From positions 124,001 to 188,000 of the forward strand of contig SAYS01000006.1 in the NCBI GenBank assembly GCA_004015825.1: 64,000 nt of DNA, in the 5' to 3' direction. How positions within the stretch are numbered: the stretch's first letter is position 1; every line of letters begins with the position of its first letter. The notes beneath the pieces were generated by a model, which did no database searches, was not told the DNA's origin, and was given only the letters and a program-made list of their open reading frames with translations. The position numbers were made by a program, and so were the translations under genes. The stretch comes from Halovenus amylolytica (GTDB taxonomy: Archaea; Halobacteriota; Halobacteria; Halobacteriales; Haloarculaceae). This document shows, piece after piece, positions 33,871 to 42,594 of this stretch.

Positions 33871-33967
33871 CCGATTTTGAATACGTCTGACCGATTGAGA
33901 TACAGTTATATTACCTTTCGTACGTTTAGAATACATCAGTCCGATTTTGAACTCGGTAGCCGATTTG
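33871..33967 (+). repeat. Iterated CCGATT repeats
   Basis: CCGATT occurs at 33871, 33891, 33941 and 33960. Two copies belong to the longer repeat GAATAC(R)TC(W)G(W)CCGATT, whose units are 50-52 bases apart. Spacings near 20 and 50 bases suggest regular protein binding on one DNA face. Their function is unknown; they lie beyond the 3' end of the large minus-strand gene. Confidence 0.45.
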
Positions 33968-34105
33968 CAGACGGTTCGCGAGAAATCAAAGGCCAGTCCG
34001 AGTTGACAATTAGTGTACTCGTTTCGATAATTATTGGATTACTTGATAATCAAATTGTTTGTGATAGTGATGCACCAGTGTTGATACTGATGGGAACGTG
34101 TCTCA

Positions 34106-37100
34106 TTATGAGAGGAACCGTGTTGGATCACGGCCATACAGCCCGGGTGGGTACGGTGCAAGCTTCGACAGTGTCGATAGTGTCATGGCTTTTGTCATTC
34201 CGGAGAACTCCAACTTCGGGTTACTAGAGAGATACGAACGGCTGTACCCCTTCTCGCGGAAATCAAACTCGTCATTCGCTCCCGTCGATGCTGTCGCAAG
34301 GTCAGCTGTCGCAGCCTCCCAATGGCCGCCGGTTTCGAAGACCCAGATTGCTTCTTCGAGGTCGAGTGCAGCAAGTTTGGAGTAGGTGCTTCGTGGTGAC
34401 GATCCCTCACCTGTTACATCATTGTTCTCACATTCCATCTCTGCGGCGACCACCACCTCACCTGTCCCGTCCAGGACGACGGCATCGATGACCTTCCCAT
34501 TCGGGAGTTTGTGATAGGCAGTGACGGATCGGTCTGGGTCATCAGCGTACTCATCAGATAGCCAATAACAGAGCAGCGCGACACCGATTCTATGCAGTGT
34601 TGACTCGTTCAAATCCCCCTGCCCGACTCCCCAGTCATAGCCTTCTTTAGCTGGTTCACGGATGTGTGTCCGTCCCGCACTTGTAATGTTGTAGACGGTA
34701 TGGACTGTCGTCGACGTCTGCTTGGAGAGATAGGCCTGATTGTCCTCGTCCGTATAATCACACAACGATTCCACGGCATCGCTATCGATACCCAAGTCAT
34801 CGATAATTAATTTCATAGATTCTGTCAGTGGATCAAATTGAGAGACTGGGTCAAATCTAAATCGCTTTGCGAGATAAATCGCCTTCAACAGCCGCAGTTG
34901 ATCCTGCGAGAGTGGTGATGCGTCGATCTCTTCTTCGGAGAGTTTGAGTCTGATTGGGGGGATTTCCCTGAGCCGTTCACGATCGACTAGTTCGACTGAT
35001 TTTTCACAGCACTGACACACTCGGTGTAGTCCCTTCTGTGTCAGATCGTACCGTTCACCGCAGTGTTCACACACATAATTGTTGCTGTGTTCGTTAACTG
35101 TTGCGCCCTGTGGGAGATTCGTTTTGTTGACCTGTGTTGGCCGTGCGATGCGGGACGTGACCTCGCCGGTTGCTGGCTGATTATCAGTTGTTTTAGCCTT
35201 TTCATCAATTGTCTTGGCTGTCATGTTGGTCTCCGAATAATTTTCCCAATTGATACTGTCGACACCCCCGAGGATTTGATCACTTTCAAAACATAGTTTC
35301 AGATGATTTCGACCGCTAATTTCCACAAAATTAGATGTCGCAGAGCTATATCTCAGGGGTAATCCTGCTTGATCAGGTGCGTAATCTACGCTCCCAGCGG
35401 GGACTGGGAATCCATCGAGATCAGTTTGTACAAATACCCAGTCAGTATCTCGATTTTGAGTGAGTTCCCGCTCAACCATTGTTTCTACTCGCAATGAAAA
35501 GTCATCATGCTTGAGTAGATCCCACACCTGCTTGCTATTCTCAACGAGCAACAGATCTACTGATGAGTTGATTAAATTATCCAATGTTCTGATCTGTGTT
35601 TGAGTTGTTTGTGGATTGATCTGAGTTGGTGCAGCTGGCGACATCGCAAACGGATGACGCACGTTCAACAGCATGTTGATATGCTGTTGGTACTGTGTTG
35701 AGTCCGCTAGCGAGTTTAGTTTCGAGTTCGACAGTAACAGTACGGGATCATCAATTGCAAGGGTGGCTCTCGCCGAATAGTTCGAAACGGGCGACCCCTC
35801 CACAAGTGACTCGAGTGCTAACAGGATACTCTCCGTATCTATCCTCGGTGTCTCACATCCAGACATATCAAAAATAATATTAGACTTCTGTTTCCAAACT
35901 TTCGCTAACAAGTGTTCCAGTGGTTTCTCGTATTCAACACGGGTTCGATCAGCAAGTTTCGTCGCCAGTGTCTCTTCTACATCCAGACAGTAGACATACG
36001 GGCGGTGGTCGGACTTTGCTGGATCAACTGATTCACCGTTCTCAAATGGTTCAGGGAGGAGAAATCGTTGCAGATCGGCTATCTGTGTCAACGTATGTCC
36101 ATGCGCATCAAACGCGAATACCGGCTCGGCGTAGACCATTGAATGGCTCACGTCTCTGTGATGCGCAAGAGCTTTCGGAACACCAGATGCAGGGCGTGCT
36201 CGCTGTCGCGCATGCGTCAGGCGCATTACTTGAGAGGGGGACTCCCAATTTAGAACATGCCATGTGGTGTCTGACAGCTTCCCATTTGATAGATACGGCG
36301 TCCCGATGGGAAACCAGGCCATGGTCTCCGTCTGATCGAGATACGCATCGGCGCCGTCAGTTGTCGCTACATCATTGTCCATAATACGACTCGGCAATTT
36401 CCCGATCGCTAGTAAGCCTGCGAGTTCTTCGATACTTATATTGAGTCTTGTCGATGTGGTATCATTCGGTATCCCCTCTCGATTTGCTTTCCAGTTATAT
36501 GTTAGATCTGTCTCATTGCATAACTCTCTAAGTGTCTGTTCAGTTTCCAGTCGTAGGTTTTTATCACTTTCTTTAGGGAAATAGACGGTCCCAAATAGCT
36601 GTACGTCTACTGTCTGCGTTGTGTTCTGTGGTGGCAGATCAATGTTGACGATTACTGGACAAGGAATCTCCTTTGCGGCACTACGAATCTCTTCAAAAGA
36701 TGGTATCGTTGGTGATAGCTCGCTTCTCCCTTGAGCTCTGTGCAAATCCGTGGCCAACTCAAACCAATACGGTTTATAATTTGTTTGACGGAGCCCAATT
36801 AATGTGTTAGCCGAGAGATTGTCAACATCCTTGTGTTTGGATTGATTGCGTATCAATTCCGGCTCAGTGATGCTCTCTTTCACATGATTATACGGTAGCG
36901 TCGTCACCATCTTTATTGTATGCCGCAGACGAGAGTTACCATCGGTTATGATTATATTCGTGTGATGCTGATTCGGGGCATTAGTCAGCGCACCCACTAG
37001 AAACTTGGCTGTATCCGTGTCCGCGATCCCATACGTTTGTCCTCCCGGATAAATATCATATATCTGTCTGCTTTTGTTGTGCTTAACGGCTTTTCCGTTT

Positions 37101-37138
37101 GTTTCTGGACTTGGTTCAGTGTTCGACTGTCGATTCAT
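34106..37138 (-). CDS. Large uncharacterised plasmid-type protein (1010 residues)
   Basis: No Walker motifs, signal peptide or membrane segments are visible. A four-Cys zinc ribbon (CEHCGERYDLTQKGLHRVCQ, then CC) lies about two thirds along. A helical, possibly winged-helix region follows (LSQDQLRLLKAIYLAKRF). The C-terminal 170 residues contain GKVIDAVVLDGTGEVVVAAE and MECENND, which resembles a PD-(D/E)XK-like nuclease core, though I cannot confirm it. Base composition is AT-richer than in the core genes. The start overlaps the stop of a 59-residue gene by four bases, so the two are a coupled pair. Confidence 0.75.
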   Translation of the reverse strand: MNRQSNTEPSPETNGKAVKHNKSRQIYDIYPGGQTYGIADTDTAKFLVGALTNAPNQHHTNIIITDGNSRLRHTIKMVTTLPYNHVKESITEPELIRNQSKHKDVDNLSANTLIGLRQTNYKPYWFELATDLHRAQGRSELSPTIPSFEEIRSAAKEIPCPVIVNIDLPPQNTTQTVDVQLFGTVYFPKESDKNLRLETEQTLRELCNETDLTYNWKANREGIPNDTTSTRLNISIEELAGLLAIGKLPSRIMDNDVATTDGADAYLDQTETMAWFPIGTPYLSNGKLSDTTWHVLNWESPSQVMRLTHARQRARPASGVPKALAHHRDVSHSMVYAEPVFAFDAHGHTLTQIADLQRFLLPEPFENGESVDPAKSDHRPYVYCLDVEETLATKLADRTRVEYEKPLEHLLAKVWKQKSNIIFDMSGCETPRIDTESILLALESLVEGSPVSNYSARATLAIDDPVLLLSNSKLNSLADSTQYQQHINMLLNVRHPFAMSPAAPTQINPQTTQTQIRTLDNLINSSVDLLLVENSKQVWDLLKHDDFSLRVETMVERELTQNRDTDWVFVQTDLDGFPVPAGSVDYAPDQAGLPLRYSSATSNFVEISGRNHLKLCFESDQILGGVDSINWENYSETNMTAKTIDEKAKTTDNQPATGEVTSRIARPTQVNKTNLPQGATVNEHSNNYVCEHCGERYDLTQKGLHRVCQCCEKSVELVDRERLREIPPIRLKLSEEEIDASPLSQDQLRLLKAIYLAKRFRFDPVSQFDPLTESMKLIIDDLGIDSDAVESLCDYTDEDNQAYLSKQTSTTVHTVYNITSAGRTHIREPAKEGYDWGVGQGDLNESTLHRIGVALLCYWLSDEYADDPDRSVTAYHKLPNGKVIDAVVLDGTGEVVVAAEMECENNDVTGEGSSPRSTYSKLAALDLEEAIWVFETGGHWEAATADLATASTGANDEFDFREKGYSRSYLSSNPKLEFSGMTKAMTLSTLSKLAPYPPGLYGRDPTRFLS

Positions 37139-37314
37139 TTTTGTGCGTTCGAGTCCGTCGTCTTGCTCATCTCCGTCTCTGGACTGTTCGAGGAGTTATC
37201 TTTTGACGTTGTGGTCTTCTCAGATTCATCACTTTGTGTCTGCTCACGCATTGACCCTCGCAGGAGGTTCTGAAGCCACTTTGGTAGTACTGTCTTGTCG
37301 TCATCACCCGTCAT
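37135..37314 (-). CDS. 59-residue protein coupled to the 1010-residue protein
   Basis: The peptide starts MTGDDDKTVLPKWLQNLLRG and continues as a Ser/Thr/Glu-rich, probably disordered tail ending SNAQK. Its TGA overlaps the ATG of the large gene in an ATGA, which argues that it is really translated. It has no known domain. A short helix followed by a disordered acidic tail suggests a small binding partner. Confidence 0.6.
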   Translation of the reverse strand: MTGDDDKTVLPKWLQNLLRGSMREQTQSDESEKTTTSKDNSSNSPETEMSKTTDSNAQK

Positions 37315-37394
37315 CGTGATTTGTCTTGTTTTGGTGCTGGGTACATGAGTGGCCCGAGGATTCGACCGAGCATGAAAGACTAAAAACCAAAGTT

Positions 37395-37404
37395 TTTATA
37401 TATA
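37395..37404 (+). promoter_or_regulatory. TATA box of the 37.4 kb gene
   Basis: TTTATATATA is centred 25-26 bases before the ATG at 37425, matching a leaderless transcript. It lies in the gap between two divergently transcribed units (the pair starting at 37314 and this gene). Confidence 0.6.
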
Positions 37405-37424
37405 GTTTTCCCTAACGTCGTGTA

Positions 37425-38144
37425 ATGGTGACCGAGACACATATATCGGAGGACAAGGAGGTTAGTGACTGTCTGCTGACATATGACGTTATGGAACGAC
37501 GAAACAAATTAGAGGCACTTGTCCCAGACGTTGTCGAGAAATTGGAGGCCCGAGGTCATACCGTGTGGGAACAATTAGATGTGTATACGATTGTGGCAAT
37601 TATACTTTCGGAGGCTGAACAGGACGACTGTTTGGAGATTACTGCAAAAGACGTGCGGACCATAGCTGGGGTTGATGTAGAGGATGAAACAGTAAGGAAC
37701 CGCATGACTGCACTTGTAGACATTGGATTTGTTGAAATTAATGATCAAGAAAATAATATCTCCTACTGTTTCCGACAGGACAGGGTTCAACCTGCGAAAG
37801 AACAAAACCAGTCCGAACCGGAAACAAAGACACCTGTAGAGCAGACGAAAGATCTCCTGGAAGTAGCCCCAACAGTGACCAGAAAAAAAGTACGAGAGCA
37901 CTTTTGGGTCCGCTGTCTGTTTGATGGATTCGTCCCGACCCCTGCTCAACTGGAGCCGTATCAAAATAGGTACTTCCGAGGCGGAGGTATACTAGCTGTG
38001 TTCGTTGGTTGGGCTATTCAGAGTGGTTTTGGGGGCGCTTGGATTCAGTTAGTCTCTCAATTTGCACTCTTCTTGCTTGTTTTCGCGACCGGACTCTGGT
38101 TTGCGAGAACGATGCGGTTGACCTCGGTTCAATATCTGAGATGA
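37425..38144 (+). CDS. Winged-helix protein with C-terminal membrane segments
   Basis: In this 239-residue protein, residues 30-125 look like a winged helix (EQLDVYTIVAIILSEAEQDD, then KDVRTIAGVDVEDETVRNRM and ALVDIGFVEIND). Two hydrophobic segments lie near the C-terminus (GGGILAVFVGWAIQS and LVSQFALFLLVFATGLWFA). A membrane-tethered DNA-binding protein is a reasonable reading. It is transcribed divergently from the 1010-residue protein pair and could regulate it. No family name recognised. Confidence 0.6.
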   Translation: MVTETHISEDKEVSDCLLTYDVMERRNKLEALVPDVVEKLEARGHTVWEQLDVYTIVAIILSEAEQDDCLEITAKDVRTIAGVDVEDETVRNRMTALVDIGFVEINDQENNISYCFRQDRVQPAKEQNQSEPETKTPVEQTKDLLEVAPTVTRKKVREHFWVRCLFDGFVPTPAQLEPYQNRYFRGGGILAVFVGWAIQSGFGGAWIQLVSQFALFLLVFATGLWFARTMRLTSVQYLR

Positions 38145-38871
38145 TCGCTGTGCCAATCTCTGTAAATCCGATGTTGTTGACTGGTTGAATCCGGGGTTCT
38201 CGCTTCGGTGTTGTTCGATAGATCCGAAGAACCACGTGAACCGGGTTAGCTGTTTTCGGTGCAAATCTGTGTCCCTTGCATTCTCTCAGCCGATTCTGGC
38301 CACGGCCTGGCCCGCTGTTGATATCTCACTGCGCGGCACATACCTTGTTCATCCGCCAGTGCTCTAGTCATACGGCTCCATCTCAGTATCAAACCGTACC
38401 AACTCATCAAGAGAGTGTGGGGTTTCATCGTATTTTGAAGCGGATACCTCGGGACTTGACCCCGAGGCTTGCCAGTTGACGAGAGAAATTAGCTGGACGA
38501 CTCCACTGGGCTGACCAGCAGAAAGGACATTTTCTGTATGTGTTCACGATTCGTAGTGGGTGGATCGAGTCATTCAGCTATCGTAATCATTGAGATTGTT
38601 GAACCAATCGACTCACCCGATGCAGTATGGTTTTGCAGCTGAGGACTGACAGTAATTCGCTTGAGCAGTCAGCCCGTTGGCTCGGTGCTGTCTGTCCAAA
38701 AGCATGACTCATACATATCCGGTGTTGGGGTAATCTTTATCTTGGTATTCGGTGGCCCCGGAGTACGAACCTGAAGAAGCACGTGGGCCAGTCCGCTTGC
38801 GTCGCGTGTTGCCTGTGATGGGGTTGCTTGTTTCCGATCGAACTGGTCGTAGGGGTTGTCCGGATAACTGA
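38145..38871. other. Non-coding region with an IS605-type hairpin relic
   Basis: There is no supported gene. CCTCGGG, seven-base loop, CCCGAGG at 38447-38467, followed by CTTGCCAGTTGAC, matches the right-end hairpins seen at 59.2 and 18.7 kb. The rest appears to be decayed sequence at the boundary between the plasmid-like region and the glycan locus. Confidence 0.4.
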
Positions 38872-39100
38872 ATCCCTCTTTGCCCGCTGGCCGCGACAAA
38901 TTGAAGAGGATGCCGAAGTTGCTGGGAAGCCTCTGTTGACACATTGTTTCGAGCAGTTGATCGATATCGACGCTGAATCTGATTGTCGACTAGATTAAAA
39001 CGGGAGATCGTTGATTCTCTTGAGGATGAGTTCTATGGTGAATACGAGTTTTCAGATGCGGTGGTTCTCTTGTTAGATGTGACCCGGACTATTGACGCGG
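38872..39100 (+). pseudogene. Internally deleted nucleotidyltransferase relic (AglF-like)
   Basis: Two separate frames match the intact gene at 17.4 kb. EDAEVAGKPLLTHCFEQLID corresponds to MVEVAGEPILTHCFEQLV. Further on, REIVDSLEDEFYGEYEFSDA, then VVLLLDVTRTIDA, joins two distant blocks of the intact protein (KEKIIQHYGDEFQG and EYEISEAIDLLLQSGRTIDA). The roughly 130 residues between those blocks are missing. It is a degraded paralogue at the edge of the sugar-nucleotide cluster. Confidence 0.65.
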
Positions 39101-39469
39101 GGACGCACAATCTGTGTACCGTCAGCGAGCGAGATGCCACCGCGGTGTCTCGACCGTCCGGTACGCGTACACGGAAACTGGATCACCTTCGCCCAACTGT
39201 GTCTCACAGCCCCTGCATCAGACCTCGAGTGACGACAGCCCCATGCGAAGGCCAGTGAATAACTGTTCAAGCGCGGCGACGGCGGCATGTTCACTTGTTG
39301 ATCTTGCGACCACATTTATTAGAAGACCGAACGCTGAGGGATTCCAACCAGATGAGCACCATTCCGAACTTCGGGTCTATTCGACAACATCCACCGAGTC
39401 TCACCCGTATATTGAACAGTACCCGAAAGAGATGGGCCTACTGGAACGAGATCCCACACTTGAAGAGGA
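39101..39469. other. Region between nucleotidyltransferase relic and rmlB
   Basis: About 370 bases without a secure gene. The last 140 bases read on the plus strand as EGFQPDEHHSELRVYSTTST, then PYIEQYPKEMGLLERDP, which has protein-like composition and may be the tail of another lost gene. It ends inside the 3' end of the convergent rmlB gene. Confidence 0.35.
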
Positions 39470-40390
39470 CTACAGGTAGTATTCGACTGTTTCTTCCAGT
39501 CCTTGTTCGAACGACCACTCTGGCTCCCACCCGAGGGCTTCGATTTTCTCGGTATCGAGTGCGTAGCGTTGGTCGTGTCCCGGACGGTCTTCAACAAATT
39601 CGATGAGATCCTCGGAAGCACCGACTTCATCGAGAATCTTCCGTGTGATCTCGATGTTCTGTAATTCGTGGCCACTCCCTATGTTGTAGATCTCGCCTGG
39701 GTCACCCTCTTTGAGAACGCGTTCCACTGCGCGGCAGTTATCAAACACGTACGTCCACTCCCGGACGTTGCTACCATCCCCGTACAAAGGGAGGGACTCC
39801 CCATCGGCTGCGTGTTTGATGAACTTTGGAATAAGTTTTTCAGGGTGTTGTCGCGGGCCGTAGTTGTTCGACGAGCGTGTGATCACGACGGGTAGATCGT
39901 ACGTCACGTAGAAGCTGTGAGCGAGGAGATCCGCACTGGCCTTTGTCGCTGCGTATGGGTTTCGTGGGTCCGGCGGGTCCGATTCGGCGAATGTCCCGTC
40001 GAGAATCTCGCCGTACACTTCGTCGGTCGAGATCTGCACGAATCGCTCGATATCGACCTCTCGTGAGACATCCAGAAGCACCTGAGTTCCCTGGACGTTC
40101 GTCGAGACGAATGGTTCGGTATCGTTTATCGAGCGATCGACGTGGGATTCCGCGGCGAAATTGACGATGGCGTCAGCATCCGCTGCGAGTTCTGTCACCA
40201 GTTCCCGGTCCCGAATATCTCCTTCTACGAACTCGTGGCGATCGTTCGAGAGTGTTCCGTCCAAGTTGGATCGGTCTCCAGCGTAGGTTAGTGCATCGAG
40301 AGTCGTCACCTGATGATCGGTCGTATCGACCAGGTGATGCACGAAGTTAGAGCCAATAAAGCCAGCACCGCCAGTTACGAGAAGATGCAT
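39470..40390 (-). CDS. rmlB: dTDP-glucose 4,6-dehydratase RmlB
   Basis: RmlB converts dTDP-glucose to dTDP-4-keto-6-deoxyglucose, the second step of dTDP-rhamnose synthesis. The 306-residue SDR protein has the Rossmann motif GGAGFIGSNF at the N-terminus, the TDEVYG strand and the catalytic YAATK (Tyr-x-x-x-Lys). NNYGPRQHPEKLIP is characteristic of RmlB-type dehydratases. It is divergent from rmlD across a 54-base gap, so both use the same promoter region. With rmlA and rmlC the pathway is complete. Confidence 0.92.
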   Translation of the reverse strand: MHLLVTGGAGFIGSNFVHHLVDTTDHQVTTLDALTYAGDRSNLDGTLSNDRHEFVEGDIRDRELVTELAADADAIVNFAAESHVDRSINDTEPFVSTNVQGTQVLLDVSREVDIERFVQISTDEVYGEILDGTFAESDPPDPRNPYAATKASADLLAHSFYVTYDLPVVITRSSNNYGPRQHPEKLIPKFIKHAADGESLPLYGDGSNVREWTYVFDNCRAVERVLKEGDPGEIYNIGSGHELQNIEITRKILDEVGASEDLIEFVEDRPGHDQRYALDTEKIEALGWEPEWSFEQGLEETVEYYL

Positions 40391-40444
40391 ACTGGCTCAA
40401 AACGGAGCAGTAGGTATTTATTTTTCCTTCGGATGATTGGTAAC

Positions 40445-41335
40445 ATGACTGTTCTTGTCGTCGGGGCCAGCGGATTGCTCGGGAGCAATGTCGTCACTGC
40501 TGGCAAAGCCCGTGGGCGCGACGTTGTCGGGACGTATCATTCGACACGACCTCGATTCGAGATCCCACTGGAGCAGTTAGACGTTCGTAACACCGACAGA
40601 TTTCGAGAGTTGATTCAGGAATATCAGCCAACGACTGTCATCAATTGTGCAGCCATGACGGATGTGGATGGCTGTGAATCGAATCCCGACGAGGCGTTTG
40701 CAATCAACGCAGAAGCCCCCGAAGTGTTTGCTGCTATTTGTGCGGAGACAGACACTCGATTCGTTCATATTTCAACGGACTATATTTTCGATGGCTCGAC
40801 AAGTGGCTCATACGCGGAAGCAGCTAATCCCAATCCGCAGCAGGTGTACGGTGAGTCGAAGCTAGCCGGCGAGCAAGCGGTTCGCACTGCTGGTTCTGAC
40901 CCACTGGTGATTCGACCCTCGTTCGTGTACGGAGTGCATCGATCACGCGATGAACTGACTGGATTCCCTGCATGGGTTCGAGAACAGCTCACCAATGGCG
41001 AGTCTGTTCCTCTCTTTACAGATCAGTACATTACGCCGAGCCGGGCAGGTGAGACTGCAGAGACGCTTCTCGAATTGGGGAGTGCTGGTCAGTCGGGAGT
41101 CGTTCACATCGCTGCTCGAAGCTGTGTCACACCGTACGAATTCGGAGAGCAAATTTGCCGACTCATCGGTGCATCTGTGGAGTCACTCGAAGAAGGCTCT
41201 ATGGATGACGTTGATCGGCCGGCGAAACGTCCAAAACGTACGTGTCTCGATGTAAGTCGAGTTGAGGAGGTTCTCGATCGCCCGCAGCCGACACTTACGG
41301 CGGATCTCGCCACGATTGATCGCTACTTCAGCTGA
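40445..41335 (+). CDS. rmlD: dTDP-4-dehydrorhamnose reductase RmlD
   Basis: RmlD performs the last step, reducing dTDP-4-keto-rhamnose to dTDP-L-rhamnose with NAD(P)H. The 296-residue protein starts MTVLVVGASGLLGSNVV and has HISTDYIFDGSTSGSYAE, YGESKLAGEQAV (Tyr-x-x-x-Lys) and RPSFVYG, all standard for RmlD. The ATG at 40445 is chosen; one at 40433 adds four residues. It is convergent with the zinc-ribbon/rmlA/rmlC group, its stop being one base from the last gene of that group. Confidence 0.92.
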   Translation: MTVLVVGASGLLGSNVVTAGKARGRDVVGTYHSTRPRFEIPLEQLDVRNTDRFRELIQEYQPTTVINCAAMTDVDGCESNPDEAFAINAEAPEVFAAICAETDTRFVHISTDYIFDGSTSGSYAEAANPNPQQVYGESKLAGEQAVRTAGSDPLVIRPSFVYGVHRSRDELTGFPAWVREQLTNGESVPLFTDQYITPSRAGETAETLLELGSAGQSGVVHIAARSCVTPYEFGEQICRLIGASVESLEEGSMDDVDRPAKRPKRTCLDVSRVEEVLDRPQPTLTADLATIDRYFS

Positions 41336-41336
41336 G

Positions 41337-41516
41337 CTATATTTGATACTGATCGCGGTGTTCGAGGAAATGTTCTCGCTCAGAGTCCGGGAGATCTTCG
41401 AACCGAAGGACTGTGTTACAGTCGAGGCGGGGACATTTCATCACTCGATTCTTTTCGAGTTCATTTGCCGCGACGACTGTACCACAGTCCGGACAGGTAT
41501 GTGTGATGATGCGCAT
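41337..41516 (-). CDS. 59-residue zinc-ribbon protein in the rml operon
   Basis: The peptide starts MRIITHTCPDCGTVVAANE and contains CPDCG plus CPRLDC, a four-Cys zinc ribbon, ending FLEHRDQYQI. It begins two bases after the rmlA stop codon on the same strand, so it should be co-translated. Small CPxCG-type zinc proteins are common and under-annotated in haloarchaea. Its role in sugar-nucleotide synthesis, if any, is unknown; it could be a regulator. Confidence 0.75.
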   Translation of the reverse strand: MRIITHTCPDCGTVVAANELEKNRVMKCPRLDCNTVLRFEDLPDSEREHFLEHRDQYQI

Positions 41517-41518
41517 GG

Positions 41519-42592
41519 TTACAGTTTGAGATTCGAGTTTTCTCCGACGACGAGTCGACGGCCCTCGGGGAGGAGCCCTTCTGCACTTTTGACTTGGGCA
41601 TTTCGACCGATCAGGCTGTCTACGATTTTCCCGGAGGCCGAGACTTCTGACTCTCCGATGATGACGGAGTTTTCGATGTGCGTGTGTTCGACCTCGCAGT
41701 CTTTCCCGATTGATGTGAACGGTCCGACGTAGGTGTCTGATTTGATCGTCGTTCCCTCTGCAATCGAGACTGGACCACGAACCACTGCTCCAGACTCGAT
41801 TGTTGCGGATTCGGCTAAATCGATTGTGCCGGAGATCTCTGCGTTGGTTTCGATTGTTCCATTGCGAGTATCGTCGATCGTTTCCAGAACTAAGCGGTTC
41901 GCCTCAAGAATATCCTCGGGTTTGCCCGTGTCTTTCCACCAGCCCTCAACTACATGGGAGTCTATCGCGTGTCCGTCTTGGAGGAGTGACTGGATCGCAT
42001 CTGTAATTTCGAGTTCTCCTCGCCACGACGGTTCGAGTGTTTCGATTGCATCAAAGATAGCCGGTGAGAATACGTACATCCCGATGAGTGCCAGGTTACT
42101 CGGTGGGTCGTCCGGTTTCTCGACCAGTTTGAGGACGTTTCCGTTCTCGTCGACATCAGCAACACCGAACTGCTCTGGATTCGCGACGCGCTGGAGGGCA
42201 ATTCCGGCAGCGTAATCCCCAGCCTCGAAGCTCTCGACGAGTTCGACTACACCGTTGTCGAGGATATTATCACCGAGGTACATCACGAAATCGTCGTCAC
42301 CAACGAACTCGCGTGCACATCCGGCGGCGTGTGCGAGTCCGAGTGGGTTGCCCTGGATGATATACGTAATCTCGACGCCATACTCCGAGCAGTCGCCAAG
42401 GTGTTGCTGGATCGCTTCGCGTCCGAGATTTCCGAGTACTACGCCGATTTCGGTAATTCCAGCGTCTTTGAGGTCTTCGATGGCATATTCGAGAACCGGT
42501 TTGTTGGCCACCGGGACGAGCTGTTTCGGGCCGGTATGTGTGATAGGGCGGAGTCGGGTCCCCCGGCCGCCTGCGAGGATTATTCCCTTCAT
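41519..42592 (-). CDS. rmlA: Glucose-1-phosphate thymidylyltransferase RmlA (long form)
   Basis: RmlA makes dTDP-glucose from dTTP and glucose-1-phosphate. This 357-residue protein has the nucleotidyltransferase signature LAGGRGTRLRPIT, the metal site MYLGDNIL and the substrate-binding GWWKDTGKPEDIL. It also has a C-terminal left-handed beta helix (hexapeptide repeats from about 250) as in the long archaeal RmlA proteins. It is preceded by rmlC with a two-base gap and followed by a zinc-ribbon gene. Confidence 0.92.
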   Translation of the reverse strand: MKGIILAGGRGTRLRPITHTGPKQLVPVANKPVLEYAIEDLKDAGITEIGVVLGNLGREAIQQHLGDCSEYGVEITYIIQGNPLGLAHAAGCAREFVGDDDFVMYLGDNILDNGVVELVESFEAGDYAAGIALQRVANPEQFGVADVDENGNVLKLVEKPDDPPSNLALIGMYVFSPAIFDAIETLEPSWRGELEITDAIQSLLQDGHAIDSHVVEGWWKDTGKPEDILEANRLVLETIDDTRNGTIETNAEISGTIDLAESATIESGAVVRGPVSIAEGTTIKSDTYVGPFTSIGKDCEVEHTHIENSVIIGESEVSASGKIVDSLIGRNAQVKSAEGLLPEGRRLVVGENSNLKL

Positions 42593-42594
42593 TG

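Larger units (their letters stand above)
32462..34105. other. 1.6 kb non-coding region with structured and repeated DNA
   Basis: No reading frame here looks like a haloarchaeal protein; translations are rich in Cys, Ser and Leu and poor in acidic residues. The composition is mostly AT-rich. Noteworthy contents are a GC-rich island of hairpins (32829-32921), a 21-base direct repeat (33263 and 33408), a 61-base stem-loop (33294-33354) and CCGATT repeats (33871-33967). Each is listed separately. Its position beside parB-like genes makes a cis-acting partition or replication site possible. Confidence 0.5.

Noticed and set aside
33173..34227. Several reading frames of 110-116 residues in the non-coding region
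   Set aside because: Composition is not haloarchaeal, there is no motif, and one frame runs into the 3' end of the large minus-strand gene.
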